Of a stretch of DNA of 64,000 bases, positions 53,001 through 62,566 are shown piece by piece. Position numbers and translations under genes: made by a program. The notes beneath the pieces are model-generated. The model was not told the origin of the DNA and did no database searches. It saw only the letters and a program-made list of their open reading frames with translations. Source of the DNA: an uncultured Oscillospiraceae bacterium. Its GTDB lineage: Bacteria; Bacillota; Clostridia; Oscillospirales; Acutalibacteraceae. The stretch is taken from assembly GCA_900552265.1 (NCBI GenBank), contig URZE01000001.1, positions 182,502 through 246,501 on the forward strand, given 5' to 3'. How positions within the stretch are numbered: the stretch's first letter is position 1; every line of letters begins with the position of its first letter.

Positions 53001-53848
53001 TAGAGGTAAAAAATTTGTACTACACTTACAGTACTAAAACTCAAAATCCTGTAAGTGCAGTTAAGAATGTAAACTTTGCTTTAGCAGACTCTCAAATTAT
53101 GGGAATCATAGGAAAAACTGGTTCAGGAAAATCTACATTGGCACAGCTACTCTGCGGACTTCTTACGCCAAACGAAGGAAATATTTTTTTAGACGGAAAG
53201 GAAATTGGTAAAAACTTAAAGGATACAACAGATATATACTTTAAAGTTACCATGGCGTTACAGTATCCTGAAAATCAACTTTTTGGAAAAACAGTTTATG
53301 ATGATATAGCTTTCGGACCACGAAACAAGGGAATATGTGAATCAGAAATTAAAAATATTGTTTATGAAGCAATAAAATTTACAAATCTTTCCGAATCTCT
53401 TCTCCATCGTTCGCCAATGTATCTTTCGGGAGGCGAAAAAAGAAAATGTGCAATTGCCGGAGTCATAGCTTTAAAACCTAAAGTTTTAATACTTGACGAA
53501 CCAACTGCCGGTCTTGACTATGAAAGTAAAATGCGACTCCTTAATTCAATAATCGAATATCACAAAAAAGAAAAAAATATTCTCATATTGATTTCGCACA
53601 GCATGGAGGAAACTGCCAAACTTTGCGACAAAGTTTTAGTTCTTGACCGAGGAAGTCAAGTAATATTTGATTCTCCAAGAAATGTATTTAAAGAATACGA
53701 AAAATTAAAAAATCTTGACCTTGACATTCCTCAAATAACTCAAATTATGAGGTACATAAACGAAAAATATCCTGTGAATACCGATATCTTACTTACAGAT
53801 GAAGCAGAAAAAGAAATTCTCAAAATTCTAAACAACAGAGGTGCTTAA
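52997..53848 (+). CDS. ecfA2: ECF transporter ATPase EcfA2
   Basis: A 283-residue ABC ATPase with Walker A GKTGSGKSTLAQ, Q-loop LQYPENQLFG (typical of EcfA), signature LSGGEKRKCAIAG and Walker B VLILDEPTAGLD. It pairs with EcfA1. Its ATG overlaps the ecfA1 stop. Confidence 0.95.
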   Translation: MIEVKNLYYTYSTKTQNPVSAVKNVNFALADSQIMGIIGKTGSGKSTLAQLLCGLLTPNEGNIFLDGKEIGKNLKDTTDIYFKVTMALQYPENQLFGKTVYDDIAFGPRNKGICESEIKNIVYEAIKFTNLSESLLHRSPMYLSGGEKRKCAIAGVIALKPKVLILDEPTAGLDYESKMRLLNSIIEYHKKEKNILILISHSMEETAKLCDKVLVLDRGSQVIFDSPRNVFKEYEKLKNLDLDIPQITQIMRYINEKYPVNTDILLTDEAEKEILKILNNRGA

Positions 53849-53853
53849 ATTTT

Positions 53854-54657
53854 ATGAATACTTTTGCATTTTGCAAATATTTTCCCGGAAACTCTGTTGT
53901 ACATAAATTGGATTCACGGTTAAAAATAATATCGTCTGCACTGTTTTTCGCACTCGCATTTTCATCAAACAACATATTCTCTTTGATTTTAATAGCTGCT
54001 TTCGTAATAATCATGGCAATATTTTCCTGCGTACCTATAATAAAATATATAAAAAGTTTCAAATCCGTTATAATAATTTCTCTTGTAACGGCACTTGTTA
54101 ATCTTTTTTTCGAAACGGAAACAAATTGGGTTGGATTAGGAAAAATTTCAATTCCCATTTCAGGAATAAAAAACAGCATACTTGTATTTTTCAGATTGCT
54201 TGTGCTTGTCTTGATAAGCTCTGTGATAATGTTTACCACTTCACCTCAAGAAATATCTTCTGCATTTGAAAGTCTCCTTTCCCCTCTTCAATACATTGGG
54301 GTAAACACTCAAGAAATTGCGATGACTATAACGCTTTCCTTAAGATTTATTCCTGTACTTTTTGAAGAAACCGGTAAAATAATAAATGCTCAAAAAGTAA
54401 GGGGAGCCAATTTTGGAAGTAAAAATATAATTAAAAAAATCAAAGCTTTTTCCAATGTACTCATTCCCCTATTTGTTTTTTCATTTCGAAGAGCTGCCAA
54501 TATTGCTTTAGCTATGGAATCAAGGTGTTATGATCCATTACAAAAGAGGACTTCTTTTAAACATATGAAATTCAGTCAATGTGATATTATAGCATCAATC
54601 ATACTTTTAATAATTTTTATCGGAGTAATCATATGCAACAAAATAAAAATATTTTAA
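53854..54657 (+). CDS. ecfT: ECF transporter transmembrane protein EcfT
   Basis: A 267-residue membrane protein, about 5-6 helices, with HKLDSRLKIISSALFFALA near the start and the coupling-helix motif AQKVRGANFG near residue 180 and ALAMESRCYDP near 220. It joins the ATPases to changeable S components, none of which is encoded here. Its last 25 bases overlap truA. Confidence 0.94.
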   Translation: MNTFAFCKYFPGNSVVHKLDSRLKIISSALFFALAFSSNNIFSLILIAAFVIIMAIFSCVPIIKYIKSFKSVIIISLVTALVNLFFETETNWVGLGKISIPISGIKNSILVFFRLLVLVLISSVIMFTTSPQEISSAFESLLSPLQYIGVNTQEIAMTITLSLRFIPVLFEETGKIINAQKVRGANFGSKNIIKKIKAFSNVLIPLFVFSFRRAANIALAMESRCYDPLQKRTSFKHMKFSQCDIIASIILLIIFIGVIICNKIKIF

Positions 54658-55400
54658 AAACAAGAAATATAGTCGTTATTCTATCTTATGACGGCAGCGG
54701 ATATCACGGTTGGCAAGTTCAAAAAAATGCATTGACAGTACAAGAAGTTTTTCAAAATTCTCTTGAAAAAACAGTAAAAGAAAAAGTTGACATAAAAGGA
54801 TGCAGCAGAACTGACACGGGAGTACATGCAAATATGTATGCAGTGAGTTTTAAAACTTGCTCCAAAATAAAATGTGAAAATTTAGTTTATGCTTTAAATA
54901 GATTTTTACCTAAAGACATCGCCGTAACAAACGCTTATGAAGTACCTATGGATTTTCACGCAAGATACTCTTGTAAAGGCAAAGAATACATATACAAAAT
55001 ATGGAACAATAAAATAAGAAATCCATTCCTTAACAACCGTGCATTCCACTACTGGTATCCATTGGACGAAAATTATTTAAATTCAGCAGCTCAAATGTTC
55101 ATAGGTCCACACGACTTTACTTCCTTTGCTACACTTGACAAACGTGAAACTAAAAATATGATTAGAAATATAAAAAGTTTCAATGTCTACAGAAACGGTG
55201 ATATGGTTGAGTTTAAAGTAAAAGCAGATGGATTTCTCTATAATATGGTTCGAATAATGTCAGGAACACTTCTAAGGGTTGCTCAAAATAAAATAAATCC
55301 CAAAGATATTTCCGCAATAATAGAATCAAAAAACAGAAAAAACGCTGGTCCTACCGCTCCCGCCGAAGGTCTTTATCTCAATCAAGTTTTTTATGATTAA
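54633..55400 (+). CDS. truA: tRNA pseudouridine synthase A
   Basis: A 255-residue TruA with YDGSGYHGWQVQ, the catalytic Asp in GCSRTDTGVHA and FLYNMVRIMSGTLL. It makes pseudouridine at positions 38-40. Start at 54633 with CGGAG seven bases before it, inside the end of ecfT. The ecfA1-ecfA2-ecfT-truA order is common in Bacillota. Confidence 0.95.
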   Translation: MQQNKNILKTRNIVVILSYDGSGYHGWQVQKNALTVQEVFQNSLEKTVKEKVDIKGCSRTDTGVHANMYAVSFKTCSKIKCENLVYALNRFLPKDIAVTNAYEVPMDFHARYSCKGKEYIYKIWNNKIRNPFLNNRAFHYWYPLDENYLNSAAQMFIGPHDFTSFATLDKRETKNMIRNIKSFNVYRNGDMVEFKVKADGFLYNMVRIMSGTLLRVAQNKINPKDISAIIESKNRKNAGPTAPAEGLYLNQVFYD

Positions 55401-55413
55401 TAAAAAGGAGAAG

Positions 55414-55432
55414 AAATTTACAAAGTAAATTT
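55414..55432 (+). promoter_or_regulatory. Hairpin between ribosome site and start of the DUF5711 gene
   Basis: AAATTTAC pairs perfectly with GTAAATTT around AAA. The AAGGAGAAG ribosome site ends at the stem base and the ATG lies 8 bases after it, a spacing equal to that before the methyltransferase gene. Confidence 0.45.
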
Positions 55433-55440
55433 TTATAAAA

Positions 55441-56706
55441 ATGGAATCAAATAAAATGAACAGAAATAGAATAAAAAAATATTCACACAAAATAAATTTA
55501 CCCTTATCCAAAATACGAAATTTTATAAACCGTAGTGAATTCAGTAAAAAAACTTTCAACGATATAAAAAATATCATTTTGGTGTTGTTTTTAGTTTTTT
55601 TATTTTTAATAATATGGGTAAACAGAGTAAAATTATATCCTGAAAATACCCTAATATGGCTAAAAGACAAAATTTATTCCACAATAGCTTCTGGAGAAGG
55701 GTTTCCATGCGAAATCGAAGGAGAAAAAATATCCGCAGAAAATTTTAAAATATCAAACAACAATATTATTGCGTTAAGTGATAATTCTTTGAACATAATC
55801 AATTGTTTTGGAAATGTTGTCAGAAAAGAAAAACACAATTTCAGCAACCCATGTCTAAAAAGTGGAGATGTAAGAAATATTATTTATGATCGTGGAGGTA
55901 AAAATTTTAGGATAGAAAGTCTTTCTCAAAATCTTTATTCAGGAAAATGTGAAAAAAACATAATAGCCTGTGCAGTTTCAGATAGTGGTACATTTGCCAT
56001 CGTTCACCAATCTGCCAGCCATCTTGCCGAAACTCGCATCTACAATAAAAAGGGTAAAGAAAAGTATTCATTTTCCTTTTCTGAAAATTACATATCCGAT
56101 ATTACCTTAAATTCAGCCGGCACCGAAGCTGCTGTTTGCGGTATAGCAGCAGAAAACGGAAATATCAGTTCGAGTTTGTATATATTGGATTTTAATTCCT
56201 CTGAACCTAAACTTCAATTCGATCTCAAAGACAACACCGTAACACGACTTGAATATTTATCGGGAGAAAATATTCTTGCACTCGGAGATAAATACATGTC
56301 TTTCATAAATCTAAAATCAAAAAATATAACAAATTATTCATATGAAAATAAAATTTTAAAATTTTACGACTTTAATAAAAATGAGGGAATATGCTGTTGT
56401 TTTTCTTCTTCGATAAATGAATCAGGTAATGATGAAATAGTTATGATAGGGATAACAGGTGAAGAAATATTTAAAATACAAACATCTGAAACTCTTTCAG
56501 GAATATCCCACAGAGGAAGTAAAACCGCTGCAATTACTCCTCACAAAATTATACTGTATAATTTCTCCGGAAAAACCGAAGGATTTATAAGAACAAAAAA
56601 TCATGCAAAAAAAATCATACTTTTGCCACACTCCCATGCATGTTTATTGGGAGCGGGAAAAGCAGATAAAGTAAAACTTTCTCATCTTGAAAAAATCATT
56701 AATTAG
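55441..56706 (+). CDS. DUF5711-like membrane-anchored beta-propeller protein
   Basis: A 421-residue protein with a basic N-terminus, one membrane helix (IILVLFLVFLFLIIWV, about 42-58) and a long outer domain of repeated beta motifs (NIIALSDNSLNIINCFGNVV; YISDITLNSAGTEAAVCGIA; LEYLSGENILALGDKYM), like a WD40-type propeller. This fits the DUF5711 family of Clostridia, whose role is unknown. It overlaps the end of the SbcC-like gene on the other strand by 8 bases. Confidence 0.65.
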   Translation: MESNKMNRNRIKKYSHKINLPLSKIRNFINRSEFSKKTFNDIKNIILVLFLVFLFLIIWVNRVKLYPENTLIWLKDKIYSTIASGEGFPCEIEGEKISAENFKISNNNIIALSDNSLNIINCFGNVVRKEKHNFSNPCLKSGDVRNIIYDRGGKNFRIESLSQNLYSGKCEKNIIACAVSDSGTFAIVHQSASHLAETRIYNKKGKEKYSFSFSENYISDITLNSAGTEAAVCGIAAENGNISSSLYILDFNSSEPKLQFDLKDNTVTRLEYLSGENILALGDKYMSFINLKSKNITNYSYENKILKFYDFNKNEGICCCFSSSINESGNDEIVMIGITGEEIFKIQTSETLSGISHRGSKTAAITPHKIILYNFSGKTEGFIRTKNHAKKIILLPHSHACLLGAGKADKVKLSHLEKIIN

Positions 56707-59290
56707 CCGACATTTTTATTATGTTGGCTCCTTTTATTTTTGCTGCTTTGGCTACGCTTTCGTGGCACGTAAAAATTATCGACTGCGAAGAACCTTTTTT
56801 ATATTCTGAAAGAAATTCCAACACTTTTTCGAGTCTTTTACTGTCGTATTGTCTGAACGAATCGTCGATAATTATCGGCAAATGGTTTTTACCGGAAATC
56901 ATCTCAGAAACAGCCATACGTAAAGAAAAATAAGCTTGATCTATGGTTCCACTGCTAAAATTTTCGGCTAAATGACTTTGCATTCCATGATTTATCGATA
57001 TATCATATTCTTTTGTAACGTGGACACCGGTATATTTTTCTTCTGTTAATTTTGAAAAAATTTCAGACACCCTTGAATTAAGTGCAGGACTAAAAATTTT
57101 CCTTAGTTCTTCTGCCGACTCTTCAATAACGGCCTTAGCTGTTTTAAGACTTTTTAAATATAATTCCATATTTTTTAATTTTACTTTTTTATCATCCAAT
57201 TCTTTTTGAAGAACTTCCTTGTTTTCACATGGAATCTTTATCCTTTTCTGCAATTCAACACACTTTTCTTCTAAATTCAATGAAGTTAACTCATCAATTC
57301 TTCTTTTTATACAATTTAATTTTTCTTCATTTAAATTTATATCGATACAATTTCCTTTTAAGTCATTTATAAAAATATCTAAAGATTCGGAATCATTTAA
57401 ATTTAATCCTAAATATTCTGTTTTTATTTTTATCTTTTCATTGAGCAGCTGCATCCTTGTATTCAAAGCTGCTGCATTGTCTAAAAATTCTATCGCCGAT
57501 TGTACGGATTTTACATTTTTTGTATACTGAGAAATCTTTTTTACAAAATTCAATTCTTTACAATTCAGTTCTAAAAGTTCGTTCTTATAGGAATCGTAAA
57601 TATCTTTTTTCGTTTTTGATTTTTCATAATTAATGAAATATTCTCTGACAGAATTACAGTTCTTTTCCGAAATCACACTATCTATAACGCCGTTTCTCTC
57701 ATCAAGAACTTTTTCATAATTAAGAATCATACTTTTAATATCTACATTTATAGTCTCCAATTTCTCTAAATCACGAATTTTTTTATTTTGAAGTTCATGA
57801 ATTTTATCAATCAACAAATTACGTTCTTCTTTTTTAGAATCCACCATCTTTTTTTTATTTCTTATTTTCAAACTATGATAAGTTTCAAAAATCAATAAAG
57901 AAATGAACGGTATAGAATACAATTTCAAAGGCAAAAAGAATTTACAAACAGCTCCGTAAATCGCAAAACATATGAACACTACAATATTTAAAACTTTAAT
58001 AAAATATGTAAATTTTCTGCTATTTGAGGTGCTAAAATTATTTTCACTAAGGCTGAGATGATATTCGATATCCGATAAAAATTTTTGCTCACTACTTATT
58101 TTTTTTTCAATTTCAATTATCTCATCGTATAAAATCTTTCTTTTTTTTATAAAATCGTTTATTTCATTACTATAATTCAAATCTTCACTGAATTTAGAAT
58201 TTTCAAAATTATTAAAACTTTGTCTAAAATCAGAATTTATTAAAAGCTTATTTAAACAGTTTATTTTAAGTTCTATACTGTTTTTTTCTTCAATAAGATG
58301 TTCTAAAATCTTTATTTCTTCATCGGATATATTCGTATAATTATTGTTTGAACTCTCAGTAATGTTTTGTATTTCTTCGAGTTTTAATCGCAACTTTTCC
58401 ATCTCATCCTTTTCACGGTTGAGATTTTTAATTATTTCATTATTTTTTACTATCGGAAAAAATTGTTCTATTTTATTTTTTTCTGTTATCAAATTTTTAA
58501 TTTCAATTGCAATTTGAATTTTTTTCAAATTTCGGAATTTTTCAAGCTGGGAATTCAAAAATTTTTTTTCATTAAGGAGCTTTTGTATTTCCGAAAATTC
58601 TTTTTCAATTTCAAAATTGCTTTTTTCCATAGCTTCCAAATTTAAAATTTTTTGAACGATTTGACTTATTTCAGATTTTGTATCAAATATTTTTCCTCCG
58701 TTACCTCTAACAAATTGCAAATTTTTTATTGCATCATCTATATTTTTTATAGCAACTCTTTCAGAAATATCTTCCTCCCCTGCAGATGAAAGGTTTGATA
58801 AAATTTTCTCCACAATACCGTCTTTGGAGTTTTTCGAAGTACAAAAATCAATACGCCCAATGCTTGCTATATAACTGCTTCTTTCAAAACTTTTTACATC
58901 TATTCCGAAAAAGTGTTCCCCCACTTCACAGCGCTTTCCAAGCTCTATAAATTCTTTTGTTGACAAATTTTGAACCGTAACTTTATCTCCGGACGAAGAT
59001 TTCAATCCAAATTCTTTTTGAACTCTATACAAATCCCCGTTATGAGAAAATTCAATCGCACCACCTAATTTCTTACCTGACCACGGAAAATACTTTTTTC
59101 TCAATTCTCGATCTTTTGAACTAAATTTTTCCCCTCCGCACCGACTGTAAAACATTCTTTTTATAAATTCCATCAATGTGGATTTTCCGAATTCATTAGG
59201 TCCATAAATAACTTGAACACCGCTGTCTAAATTCAACTGAAAATTTTCCAGTTTACCAAAACCATCAACTTCTATTTTTTTAATTATCAA
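56699..59290 (-). CDS. SbcC/YhaN-like AAA ATPase with two central membrane segments
   Basis: An 863-residue protein. The N-terminus has the RecN/SMC-type Walker A (VQVIYGPNEFGKSTLMEFIK), and the C-terminus has the signature (SSGTIDQAYFSLRMA) and Walker B (HLPIIIDDSFRQYD). Between are long coiled coils, broken near residues 425-475 by two hydrophobic helices (FIKVLNIVVFICFAIYGAV; LYSIPFISLLIFE) where SbcC or Rad50 has a zinc hook. It overlaps the start region of the partner phosphoesterase by 11 bases. This is the YhaN-type ATPase of an SbcCD-like nuclease. Confidence 0.85.
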   Translation of the reverse strand: MIIKKIEVDGFGKLENFQLNLDSGVQVIYGPNEFGKSTLMEFIKRMFYSRCGGEKFSSKDRELRKKYFPWSGKKLGGAIEFSHNGDLYRVQKEFGLKSSSGDKVTVQNLSTKEFIELGKRCEVGEHFFGIDVKSFERSSYIASIGRIDFCTSKNSKDGIVEKILSNLSSAGEEDISERVAIKNIDDAIKNLQFVRGNGGKIFDTKSEISQIVQKILNLEAMEKSNFEIEKEFSEIQKLLNEKKFLNSQLEKFRNLKKIQIAIEIKNLITEKNKIEQFFPIVKNNEIIKNLNREKDEMEKLRLKLEEIQNITESSNNNYTNISDEEIKILEHLIEEKNSIELKINCLNKLLINSDFRQSFNNFENSKFSEDLNYSNEINDFIKKRKILYDEIIEIEKKISSEQKFLSDIEYHLSLSENNFSTSNSRKFTYFIKVLNIVVFICFAIYGAVCKFFLPLKLYSIPFISLLIFETYHSLKIRNKKKMVDSKKEERNLLIDKIHELQNKKIRDLEKLETINVDIKSMILNYEKVLDERNGVIDSVISEKNCNSVREYFINYEKSKTKKDIYDSYKNELLELNCKELNFVKKISQYTKNVKSVQSAIEFLDNAAALNTRMQLLNEKIKIKTEYLGLNLNDSESLDIFINDLKGNCIDINLNEEKLNCIKRRIDELTSLNLEEKCVELQKRIKIPCENKEVLQKELDDKKVKLKNMELYLKSLKTAKAVIEESAEELRKIFSPALNSRVSEIFSKLTEEKYTGVHVTKEYDISINHGMQSHLAENFSSGTIDQAYFSLRMAVSEMISGKNHLPIIIDDSFRQYDSKRLEKVLEFLSEYKKGSSQSIIFTCHESVAKAAKIKGANIIKMSAN

Positions 59291-60413
59291 TGTATTTCAC
59301 TTCCTCGGAAAAAGCTTTTAATCCAATTTTTAAAGCCTCTTTATTTACGTATCTTTCGGAATCATCTGCAGAAGTATCGATTTTTAGCATCATTTTTTTT
59401 ATAAAGATACTTTTAAAATCATTTCTGAATTCTAAATTTTTAATATCAATCTTGGTTTCCGTATTATCTAAAACAGATACAAAAAAGACAAAATCACTTA
59501 AATATGTTTCAATTTTTGAAGTATTTATAAAATAATATTCGGAAATTTCACCGATTAAAATTATTCTGTAAATATTATTCATATATTTTTCTTTGTAATT
59601 TTTTTTGATTTTTTCAAGTATCAAATTATATATTTCAAAATCTGACTCTGCGTCCGTAACGTCCACTTTTAAAATTTCATAATTTCGTTTTGAGCAAGGT
59701 TTAAATTCCAATCTCAAAAAATTATTTGACATTCTTCCTATGTAGAACCCTTTTTCTCCCGTTTCGTCAAAACCGGTCCCCTCAGGACATCCACAGTATG
59801 AGTAATACGTATTACCAATAGAATTAAGTTTGCTTCTCTTATGAATGTGTCCAAGTGCAAGGTAATTTAAACCGCTCCTTTGTACTTCGGATAACAAAAC
59901 AGGACAATATACACTTTCATCAATATTTGATAAATTTCCGTGCATAACACCTATGTTCATAAAATCATCATTAGGTACTTTTATTCCGCATAACAAATGT
60001 TTCTTTTCATAGGCACTCTTGAAAGCATGTCCCCAAACTCTCAGTTTTAAATCAGAAAATTCAATAAACTCCAATTTGTCATTTTTAAATATCCATACAT
60101 TATCCGGCCAAGTTGAAAAATATGGTGAATCAGGAGTAAACGGATCATGATTACCCGGAGAAATTACTACTTTAAAATTACTCACTGAAATGGCCTGTTT
60201 CAAAGCTTTTATATCTTGCTCAGAAACAGCTTCCACATCATCAAACAAATCTCCTGCTATAAATAATATATCAACATTTTCTTCCGTACACATTCTTAAA
60301 ATGTTAAGGAACGTATTAAGAATTTCATGTTTTCTGATTTCTCCTTTTGCTCCAATTCCTCGACACTTAGCTCCTATATGCAAATCAGAAGTATGTGCAA
60401 ACGTTATTTCCAA
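59280..60413 (-). CDS. SbcD/YhaO-like metallophosphoesterase (DNA repair exonuclease)
   Basis: A TTG start at 60413 (seven bases after GAGG) gives 377 residues. Phosphoesterase motifs are clear: TSDLHIGA, AGDLFDD, SPGNHDP, GVMHGN and LGHIHKR. With the downstream ATPase it forms the YhaO-YhaN pair, related to SbcCD/Mre11-Rad50 and expected to process DNA ends. It is divergent from the SRP RNA-dnaX region. Confidence 0.88.
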   Translation of the reverse strand: MEITFAHTSDLHIGAKCRGIGAKGEIRKHEILNTFLNILRMCTEENVDILFIAGDLFDDVEAVSEQDIKALKQAISVSNFKVVISPGNHDPFTPDSPYFSTWPDNVWIFKNDKLEFIEFSDLKLRVWGHAFKSAYEKKHLLCGIKVPNDDFMNIGVMHGNLSNIDESVYCPVLLSEVQRSGLNYLALGHIHKRSKLNSIGNTYYSYCGCPEGTGFDETGEKGFYIGRMSNNFLRLEFKPCSKRNYEILKVDVTDAESDFEIYNLILEKIKKNYKEKYMNNIYRIILIGEISEYYFINTSKIETYLSDFVFFVSVLDNTETKIDIKNLEFRNDFKSIFIKKMMLKIDTSADDSERYVNKEALKIGLKAFSEEVKYIDN

Positions 60414-60478
60414 AATCAAACCTCAATTCTGTATTTTTAATTTTTAAAAAATTAATTATTGTTTTTTTTTGATTGATG

Positions 60479-60507
60479 TTGTATACTAATTGTAAATCTA
60501 CTATAAT
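60479..60507 (+). promoter_or_regulatory. Promoter of the SRP RNA
   Basis: TTGTAT and TATAAT are spaced 17 bases apart; the predicted start (about 60514) precedes the SRP RNA fold. Confidence 0.65.
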
Positions 60508-60513
60508 TGATAA

Positions 60514-60660
60514 TCAAGAGATGTATGTAATTCAGCATACAGCCGAGCGGGTGCTATGCGACGGATGATTGTGAACCATGTCAGGCGGGGAACCGAGCAG
60601 CATTAAGCAATATGTTCCGTGCGATATAGTTAGTTCGTTCGGTTGTATGTTGAATTATAA
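60514..60660 (+). ncRNA. ffs: Signal recognition particle RNA (small bacterial type)
   Basis: The conserved SRP apical domain is seen as GAACCATGTCAGG, then GGAACCGAGCAGCATTAAGC. The ends pair strongly: TTCAGCATACAGCCGA (60531-60546) with TCGGTTGTATGTTGAA (60639-60654), 16 bp with two wobbles, extended by TAA/TTA. The predicted size is ~130-147 bases, without room for the Alu domain of the longer Bacillus form. It is the RNA partner of Ffh (421-1743). Its location just upstream of dnaX is a common Bacillota arrangement. Confidence 0.92.
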
Positions 60661-60694
60661 GTTTGAGCAAAATTTATGCAGCGAGGTAAAAAAT

Positions 60695-62200
60695 TTGTAT
60701 CAGGCATTGTACCGAAAATGGCGTCCAAAAACTTTCGATGATGTAATAGGCCAAACTCACGTTACGGAAACTTTGAAAAACGAAGTTAAATCCGGAAGAA
60801 TTTCTCATGCATATCTTTTCACAGGTTCTCGAGGAACAGGAAAAACTTCATGTGCGAAAATTCTTTCAAAAGCTATAAATTGTCTAAATCCTCAGAACGG
60901 AAATCCTTGTGGAGAATGTGAGATATGCAAGAGTATCGAGCAGGAAAATATCCTCGATATAGTGGAAATAGATGCTGCAAGCAATAATGGAGTAGAAAAT
61001 ATACGTTCAATGCGTGAAGAAGTTGTTTTTTCTCCAACCAAATCAAAATACAGGGTCTATATCGTAGATGAAGTTCACATGCTCTCCACTGGAGCATTTA
61101 ATGCATTTTTGAAAATCTTGGAAGAACCTCCTCCTCATGTGGTTTTCATTTTAGCTACGACAGAAATTCACAAACTACCTACTACTATTGTTTCACGGTG
61201 CCAACGGTTCGATTTTCATCGACTCTCGCCTGATGATATCTCTGAAAGAATAAAGTATATTTGTGAAAAAGAAAATATAAAAATCGATAATGAAGCCGTA
61301 AATATTATTTCAGTGTGCGCAGATGGAGCAATGCGTGATGCACTTTCGATACTCGATCAGTGTGCAAATGCTTGTAACCGAGATATAAATGAAAATTCTG
61401 TAAGACAAATTCTCGGAATTTCAGGAATAGAGTATCTCTCGGAAATATACGGGCATATCAAATCTGGTAATGCAAAAGAATGCATAAAATCAATCAATAA
61501 AATGTATGTTCAATCTAAAAGCATGGACAGATTTTGTAAAGAATTATTAGAATATTTCAGAGATTTGATGATACTTAAAATCACAAAAAAAACTGTTAAT
61601 TCTTCGCTTAAATCAATTGATTCTTCAGAGTTGGATCTTAATAAAATTTTATACTCACTTGATGTTTTACAGGAATCATATAAAAACATAAATGCAGGCG
61701 TAGATAAAAAAATTGAGATGGAAATTGCTTTAGTAAAAATTTGTGAAAATCAATCGCAAAATCATATAATTTCACCTGACTCAAAAATTAAAAAAGTTGA
61801 ATCGGTCGAATACAATAAACCTCCTCCCCCGCCATTTCCGCCTATTTCGAATATTGTGGAAGAAAAAACGGATGAAAACACTTTTTTACAATGGAATGAA
61901 ATATTGGAAAATTTAAAAAATAACAGTTCCATGAAATCTTTATATATATCTCTGAAGAATTCTCAAGCGTATATAAGTGGCGACTACGTATTGATTGATT
62001 CAAAAAATGATTTGGCTTTTGAACTTCTAAGACAAAGTAAATACAGAGCCGAAATCAGAAGTATAGTAAAAGACATTACAGGAAAACAGTATAAACTCGG
62101 TCCTTACAAAAAAATTAGCACTGAGCCTGAAAAAGCAGATCCCCTAAATGAGCTAATAAAAACTGCCGAATCCGGCGGTGTAAATATTAAAATTAAATAA
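60695..62200 (+). CDS. dnaX: DNA polymerase III subunits gamma/tau
   Basis: A TTG start at 60695 (seven bases after GAGGT) gives the family N-terminus MYQALYRKWRPKTFDDVIGQ and 501 residues; any longer reading would run into the SRP RNA. AAA+ motifs: Walker A GSRGTGKTS, zinc cysteines (CGECEICKS), DEVHMLS and TTIVSRCQRFDF. A short proline-rich linker (KPPPPPFPPIS) leads to the tau-like C-terminus. It loads the sliding clamp. ybaB and recR follow. Confidence 0.95.
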   Translation: MYQALYRKWRPKTFDDVIGQTHVTETLKNEVKSGRISHAYLFTGSRGTGKTSCAKILSKAINCLNPQNGNPCGECEICKSIEQENILDIVEIDAASNNGVENIRSMREEVVFSPTKSKYRVYIVDEVHMLSTGAFNAFLKILEEPPPHVVFILATTEIHKLPTTIVSRCQRFDFHRLSPDDISERIKYICEKENIKIDNEAVNIISVCADGAMRDALSILDQCANACNRDINENSVRQILGISGIEYLSEIYGHIKSGNAKECIKSINKMYVQSKSMDRFCKELLEYFRDLMILKITKKTVNSSLKSIDSSELDLNKILYSLDVLQESYKNINAGVDKKIEMEIALVKICENQSQNHIISPDSKIKKVESVEYNKPPPPPFPPISNIVEEKTDENTFLQWNEILENLKNNSSMKSLYISLKNSQAYISGDYVLIDSKNDLAFELLRQSKYRAEIRSIVKDITGKQYKLGPYKKISTEPEKADPLNELIKTAESGGVNIKIK

Positions 62201-62217
62201 AATCGGAGGAAAAATCA

Positions 62218-62565
62218 ATGAAAGTAAGATTACCAAAAAATCACGGTGGAGGAATGAACAATTTACAGCAACTCGCAAAACAAGCTCAGGAAACCCAAGC
62301 AAAAATGGAACAAGCTTCTGCTGAACTCGATGCCAAAGAATATTCTGCAACATCAGGCGGAGAAGCAGTAAAAGTTGTAATTAACGGTAAATTAGAAGTT
62401 ATAAAAATGGAAATTAAACCTGAAGTTGTCGACCCCGAAGAAGTAGATATGCTCTCAGATATGATAATAGCTGCTGTTAACGAAGCAATAAAAAAAGCAA
62501 CCGTAGAAAAAGAAACAGTGATGCAAGATCTTTCAGGTCAAATTAACATTCCGGGATTATTTTAA
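62218..62565 (+). CDS. ybaB: YbaB/EbfC nucleoid-associated protein
   Basis: A 115-residue protein with the YbaB core (NLQQLAKQAQETQAKMEQAS, VKVVINGKLEVIKMEI, VDMLSDMIIAAVNEAI). The N-terminal ~13 residues (MKVRLPKNHGGGM) are a Gly-rich lead seen in Clostridia. It binds DNA as a dimer. It lies 17 bases after dnaX and just before recR, the normal order. Confidence 0.95.
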   Translation: MKVRLPKNHGGGMNNLQQLAKQAQETQAKMEQASAELDAKEYSATSGGEAVKVVINGKLEVIKMEIKPEVVDPEEVDMLSDMIIAAVNEAIKKATVEKETVMQDLSGQINIPGLF

Positions 62566-62566
62566 C

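Noticed and set aside
60578..60694. An upstream extension of dnaX
   Set aside because: It would run through the SRP RNA; the conserved N-terminus begins at the TTG at 60695 with its own ribosome site.
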